The notes beneath the pieces were generated by a model. The model worked only from the letters and a program-made list of their open reading frames with translations. It did not search any database and was not told the origin of the DNA. From contig JARIAT010000040.1 in NCBI GenBank assembly GCA_029257715.1, positions 1 to 36,374 of the forward strand: a stretch of 36,374 bases of DNA, in the 5' to 3' direction. How positions within the stretch are numbered: the first letter of the stretch is position 1; each line of letters opens with the position of its first letter. This DNA is from Faecousia sp. GTDB taxonomy: Bacteria > Bacillota > Clostridia > Oscillospirales > Oscillospiraceae. Of the stretch, positions 33,530 to 36,374 are shown one piece after another. Made by a program: the position numbers and the translations under genes.

Positions 33530-35245
33530 TCAGCAAGACGATGATGCTGTATTTTTGCAGTCTCCTTCGGAAAGCAAGGGTTCATTGATCGTAATATATT
33601 CTTTTGCATCAAGATATGAGTCTCGATATTTAAAGCAGACCTCTATGCTGCCGTTTTCGTGTACAAGGATCTTCTCGACCAGTTCCATGAGCATGGGGCG
33701 AGTCAGCTCCGTAATATTGCCGATTTTTTTGAAAGTGGTAAGAAAATCATTATCCTCATTCATGCCTTTCGAAAATTCGGCGATGCTGTTTTCAATATTC
33801 TGAATGTTCTGCTCGATACATTCCAACTGCTCAGACATCCGGCTTTTTAGACGCAGATATTCTTTCTGATCCAGAACGCCGCTTTTCCAGTCAGGATATA
33901 GATCCGTTTGCATGACCTCAATCTTTTCCTTTTGCTTTAGCGCAGCCTTCATGGCGGCCTGCAAGTGCGCGGATTGTGTTTTTCGTGCGGGGCTTTGATT
34001 GATCTTGTCGATGACCTCTGTCATCTGAATGGCCGTTTCGATCATTTTCTGAATGGTGACTGTCACGGCGGTTTGAAGGTGATCGATGCGAATGGTGTGA
34101 TTGGTACAGGCTTTGGGATTCATCTTTCGGGCAGTGGTGCAGCGATAGTATCGATATGTGCCGTAGGGCTGCGTAATAGTTTTCTTGCTCATGATACGGT
34201 GGCAGTCGGCACATCGCACCAGACCTGAAAATAGATCTACGTCGTCCCGAAGAGGAGATTTTCGGATATTTCGGTTAAATAGCTGCTGTGCTTGAAGGAA
34301 GACTTCCCGGTCGATAATGGCCTCGTGGGTCCCTTCCACTACATACCATTCCTCCCTTGGGACAGGACGGCACTGTCTGTGCTTAAAGGAAATGGTGGTG
34401 TTTTTTCCCTGGATCATGGTGCCAGTGTACATCTCGTTACGAAGGATCCGACGGACGGAGCTGTCCGGCCACAGTCCATCCTCGTTAAGCCCGTGGGGAT
34501 GTCGGTACTTGAATCCTTCCAATTTTTTATAGGTAGAAGGATTGGGAATCCCCATTTCGTTGAGCTGCTTTGCAATTCCGAGGATGCTTTTCCCGTTCAG
34601 AAACCATGAATAGATTTGACGTACAACCGCCGCAGGACCTTCGTCGATCAGCAGTTTGTGGTGATCTTCGGGGTCCTTTTTGTATCCGTAAGTAGCAAAG
34701 GAGCCGATAAATTTCCCTTGCTGGCGCTCTACGTTGAGTGTACCGCGGACGTTGACCGATGTGGTAGCTGCGACGCTTTCGTTGATGACGTTTTGAATAC
34801 CAACTGTGATACAGTGCGTGGCGGCGTTCATCTTATGCTCGACCGTGTCCACATAGTTGTGGACGGCGATAAAACGGATCTGATACCGGGCAAAGATGTT
34901 GTCGATATAATTTCCGGTTTCCGAAGCATTACGACCCAGACGGCTCAGATCCTTGACGATGACGCAGTCTACCTTGTGTGCTTCAATATCTCGAAGCATT
35001 CGCTGAAAATCCGGTCGGTCAAAGTTTGTACCACTCCAGCCATCATCTACATAAGTATCAAAGGGTTCAATGTCAGGGTGCTGTTTCAGAAACTCCCTAA
35101 GAAACTCTCGCTGAGAGGTAATGGAGTTACTTTCATTGTGTGTCATGTCCTCATCTTCTCGGGACAGACGAATATAAAGGGCAGCCTTCCAAACCCGGCT
35201 GGGTTTCAGAGGCTGCCCGACAAATTCAGCGTATTTGCTGCTCAT
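33530..35245 (-). CDS. Large serine recombinase (site-specific integrase/excisionase)
   Basis: Cuts and rejoins DNA through a serine-phosphate intermediate to integrate or excise the element. It has 571 residues. The resolvase catalytic domain comes first, with predicted nucleophile S28 in YIRLSRED and the DDGWSGTNFDRP and KDLSRLGRN motifs. A recombinase domain follows (SVRRILRNEMYTG), then a zinc ribbon with C345, C348, C369 and C380, a coiled coil (about 410-490) and a C-terminal DUF4368-like tail (LVEKILVHENGSIEV). The ATG at 35245 is 8 bases after GGAGG; in-frame ATGs at 35260 and 35281 lack such a site. The leader can fold over the ribosome-binding site. Confidence 0.94.
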   Translation of the reverse strand: MSSKYAEFVGQPLKPSRVWKAALYIRLSREDEDMTHNESNSITSQREFLREFLKQHPDIEPFDTYVDDGWSGTNFDRPDFQRMLRDIEAHKVDCVIVKDLSRLGRNASETGNYIDNIFARYQIRFIAVHNYVDTVEHKMNAATHCITVGIQNVINESVAATTSVNVRGTLNVERQQGKFIGSFATYGYKKDPEDHHKLLIDEGPAAVVRQIYSWFLNGKSILGIAKQLNEMGIPNPSTYKKLEGFKYRHPHGLNEDGLWPDSSVRRILRNEMYTGTMIQGKNTTISFKHRQCRPVPREEWYVVEGTHEAIIDREVFLQAQQLFNRNIRKSPLRDDVDLFSGLVRCADCHRIMSKKTITQPYGTYRYYRCTTARKMNPKACTNHTIRIDHLQTAVTVTIQKMIETAIQMTEVIDKINQSPARKTQSAHLQAAMKAALKQKEKIEVMQTDLYPDWKSGVLDQKEYLRLKSRMSEQLECIEQNIQNIENSIAEFSKGMNEDNDFLTTFKKIGNITELTRPMLMELVEKILVHENGSIEVCFKYRDSYLDAKEYITINEPLLSEGDCKNTASSSC

Positions 35246-35253
35246 GGTATAAA

Positions 35254-35278
35254 CCTCCATATTGTTTTCGTATGGAGG
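35254..35278 (-). promoter_or_regulatory. Hairpin over the recombinase ribosome-binding site
   Basis: CCTCCATA (35261-35254 region) and TATGGAGG (35271-35278) form a perfect 8-bp inverted repeat with a 9-base loop. In the recombinase mRNA the GGAGG of the ribosome-binding site is in the 3' arm, so folding would hide it. Confidence 0.6.
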
Positions 35279-35339
35279 CAATATGCCTATTCCGTTTTCT
35301 CTACGTTCGAATTATAACATATTGCCTCGGGTTTTTCAA
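35275..35339 (-). promoter_or_regulatory. Recombinase promoter with flanking inverted repeat
   Basis: Minus-strand TTGAAA (35339-35334) and a perfect TATAAT (35316-35311), 17-bp spacer. A perfect 10-bp inverted repeat (GAGGCAATAT at 35275-35284, ATATTGCCTC at 35319-35328) has one arm in the promoter spacer and the other in the leader, a plausible two-site operator. Confidence 0.65.
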
Positions 35340-35378
35340 GAAAAACACCTAAAATCAATGCTGGAAATTACTGGAGGA

Positions 35379-35630
35379 TCAGCGTGTACGCAACACAGAT
35401 GCAATGGCATCGCTAAATTTTTTCCCTTTGGGATTGAAGCTGATTTTGACTACCACATCATCGACCTTAAAGAGGTAAGGGTTTCTCACGGCGGTAAAGT
35501 AATCCTGCATACGTTGAGGGACAGATTTTGTCCTGTCAATCTGAACATCCCGAATATCGATCAGTTCAGAAGGAATGCAGGATTCAATATTGATTTGACA
35601 TAACGAATTCAGATCGGTTTCGGTTATCAT
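35379..35630 (-). CDS. Small conserved element protein (DUF6870-like)
   Basis: 83-residue protein of unknown function. The pattern 'ESC..ELIDIRDVQIDRTKSVPQR' followed by a hydrophobic-aromatic stretch (YFTAVRNPYLFKVDDVVVKI) resembles small proteins commonly found next to recombinases in Firmicute ICEs; the DUF6870 label is from memory and unverified. The ATG at 35630 follows AAAGGGTGA at a longer-than-usual distance; an earlier ATG at 35687 has no visible site. It shares the strand of the recombinase and lies 40 bases upstream of the recombinase promoter. Confidence 0.6.
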   Translation of the reverse strand: MITETDLNSLCQINIESCIPSELIDIRDVQIDRTKSVPQRMQDYFTAVRNPYLFKVDDVVVKISFNPKGKKFSDAIASVLRTR

Positions 35631-35752
35631 AAAGTTAATCACCCTTTCTTTTAAGAAATGATTTCCATTTTTGAGGTATGTATACACTGTTTCCGGATTG
35701 TTTCAGAGGAGGAAAAGAGGAAATCTTCTCTGGTTTTAAGAGCAAGTTCCCT

Positions 35753-35779
35753 CTCCGGGTGTCCATTGGACACCCGGAG
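35753..35779. repeat. Perfect 12-bp inverted repeat with 3-base loop
   Basis: CTCCGGGTGTCC and GGACACCCGGAG around ATT. There is no T-run on either side, so it is not a standard terminator. It lies in the non-coding space between the small element gene and the broken gene, a position and shape compatible with a transfer-origin hairpin or a protein-binding site. Confidence 0.7.
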
Positions 35780-35815
35780 GAGCCTTGCTGGGCACCCCAA
35801 CCCTGCAGCCTCCGG

Positions 35816-36374
35816 CTAGTGAAGATTCTGATTGCGACGGGAGGGCGCAGAAGACTTGCGCAGCTGACGAATCTTTGCCTTGACGGCTTTTTCTTTCATC
35901 AGTTCCTTGTGCCACAGCTCGCGGAAATCAACGGCCTTTTCCAGATACTCATTTTTGTAAATCCGGCGATCAGCAGCTTTCTGACGGCTGTAAGCGATTT
36001 GTCCGAGCTTTTTCCGGTTTGCTTTGATGGCCGAAAGGGAATGCCGGAGCTGCTCCTGGGCTGTGAGCTTGAGATCTGCATCCAGGTGAAAGTCATCATG
36101 CCCCCACCAGCTTGGTGCGGTTTGGGCCAGAGCATCCTGAATGGCTTCGGCCTCCTTAATTTGAAGAGATACGGTTTGGTGTTCCTGCAGGAGTTCCAGA
36201 TATTCCGTCTGATCGTCCGGATTGCACCCGCACCAGCGGATAAAGGAGCGATGCTGCTCACGTTCGGCAGGGGAGGTTTCCGGATTCTGATAACGGTTCT
36301 AGCGCTCTACAAGAAAATCAATCTTGTCCAGCTCGGTACGTAGATCGCGTTCCAGGTAGATGCATTGCCGCATC
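35816..36374 (-). pseudogene. Interrupted element gene, C-terminal part (possible mobilization protein)
   Basis: The minus-strand frame from the window edge to TAG at 35818-35816 reads as a charged helical protein of at least 185 residues. It is interrupted by an in-frame TAG at 36301-36299 after FLVER; a single change from CAG would restore FLVERQNRYQNPE. After the stop the frame stays open for 160 codons (TSPAEREQHRSFIRW, SWWGHDDFHLDADLKL, YSRQKAADRRIYKNEYLEKA). No plausible restart with a ribosome-binding site follows the stop. Host genes here, such as addA, also end in TAG, so recoding is unlikely. Lysine/arginine-rich helices in an element suggest the tail of a relaxase or mobilization protein, but I do not recognise the family. 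Confidence 0.55.

Larger units (their letters stand above)
33334..36374. mobile_element. End of an integrated element inserted in spoVAD (continues past the window)
   Basis: The boundary is set where SpoVAD homology stops, within about 15 bases of 33334-33348. Inside are, from the junction, a terminator, a large serine recombinase gene, a small element-type gene, a 12-bp inverted repeat and a disrupted gene, all genes on the minus strand. The recombinase next to the junction is the usual position for an integrase of ICE, IME or skin-like elements. On the minus strand the junction reads CTTGACATTGGCCC; a GA dinucleotide at 33337-33336 would suit TndX/TnpX-type enzymes, but the exact crossover cannot be fixed without the other end. 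Confidence 0.8.

Noticed and set aside
36299-36301. TAG read as an amino acid in the element
   Set aside because: TAG is a normal stop for other genes in the window, including addA and the frame's own end, so a nonsense mutation is simpler.
35678-36343. Plus-strand open frame of 221 codons at the window end
   Set aside because: It is antisense to the better, charged helical frame on the minus strand, begins without a ribosome-binding site and runs through the 12-bp hairpin. Its length reflects the composition of the opposite gene.
1-36374. CRISPR arrays, rRNA genes, insertion-sequence transposases
   Set aside because: No regularly spaced repeats, no rRNA motifs and no DDE transposase motifs were seen on either strand.

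Overview
The window looks like a chromosomal segment of an endospore-forming, low-to-mid GC Firmicute of class Clostridia, probably an Oscillospirales/Ruminococcaceae-type gut bacterium. The reasons are sporulation genes (spoIIR, spoVAE, a spoVAD remnant), AddAB instead of RecBCD, ECF-type vitamin transporters, strong AGGAGG ribosome-binding sites, and a FN3-carrying receptor kinase of a kind I associate with that group. No species can be named from the sequence alone.

Layout. 1-2443: coenzyme A block. coaX and an ECF S component (probably for pantothenate) lie on the minus strand, divergent from coaBC, with an 18-bp palindrome between them. 2544-3563: an orphan galactose-type sugar-binding lipoprotein. 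3679-4062: a tRNA operon (Asp-Phe-Gly) with a consensus promoter and a terminator, followed by a second ECF S component. 4812-6886: a DEAD-box RNA helicase translationally coupled to a short DprA. 7068-11778: a five-gene plus-strand operon (WecG/TagA-type glycosyltransferase, thymidylate kinase-like protein, DJ-1 protein, MltG, U32 peptidase-like protein) closed by a strong terminator. 11837-16899: a methionine-gamma-lyase-family protein, a LacI regulator with no canonical start codon, thyA-folA, and a two-gene chromate-transporter-type pair. 17184-21765: a divergent pair of single-pass membrane proteins, an atypical Ser/Thr kinase with extracellular FN3 repeats and a zinc-ribbon protein with extracellular Big2 repeats. 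21813-25708: trmO, a DUF378 protein, a DUF1015 protein, ispE and spoIIR. 25769-32537: addB-addA. 32576-33333: spoVAE and only the 3' 40% of spoVAD.

33334 to the end is the end of a mobile element. It carries a large serine recombinase, a small element-type protein, a long inverted repeat and a broken gene. It enters exactly where SpoVAD homology stops, so spoVAD is split. The missing 5' half should lie past the other end of the element, outside this window. The recombinase sits next to the junction, its promoter and leader are full of inverted repeats, and a terminator separates it from the spoVAD/spoVAE remnant. The layout resembles the skin-type intervening elements that are excised from sporulation genes during development. 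An ordinary conjugative or mobilizable element using spoVAD as its attachment site is the main alternative. This is the most interesting feature of the window.

Start codons were chosen from Shine-Dalgarno position and family N-termini, so several genes begin inside longer open frames. Promoters and terminators were found by eye and have not been tested.
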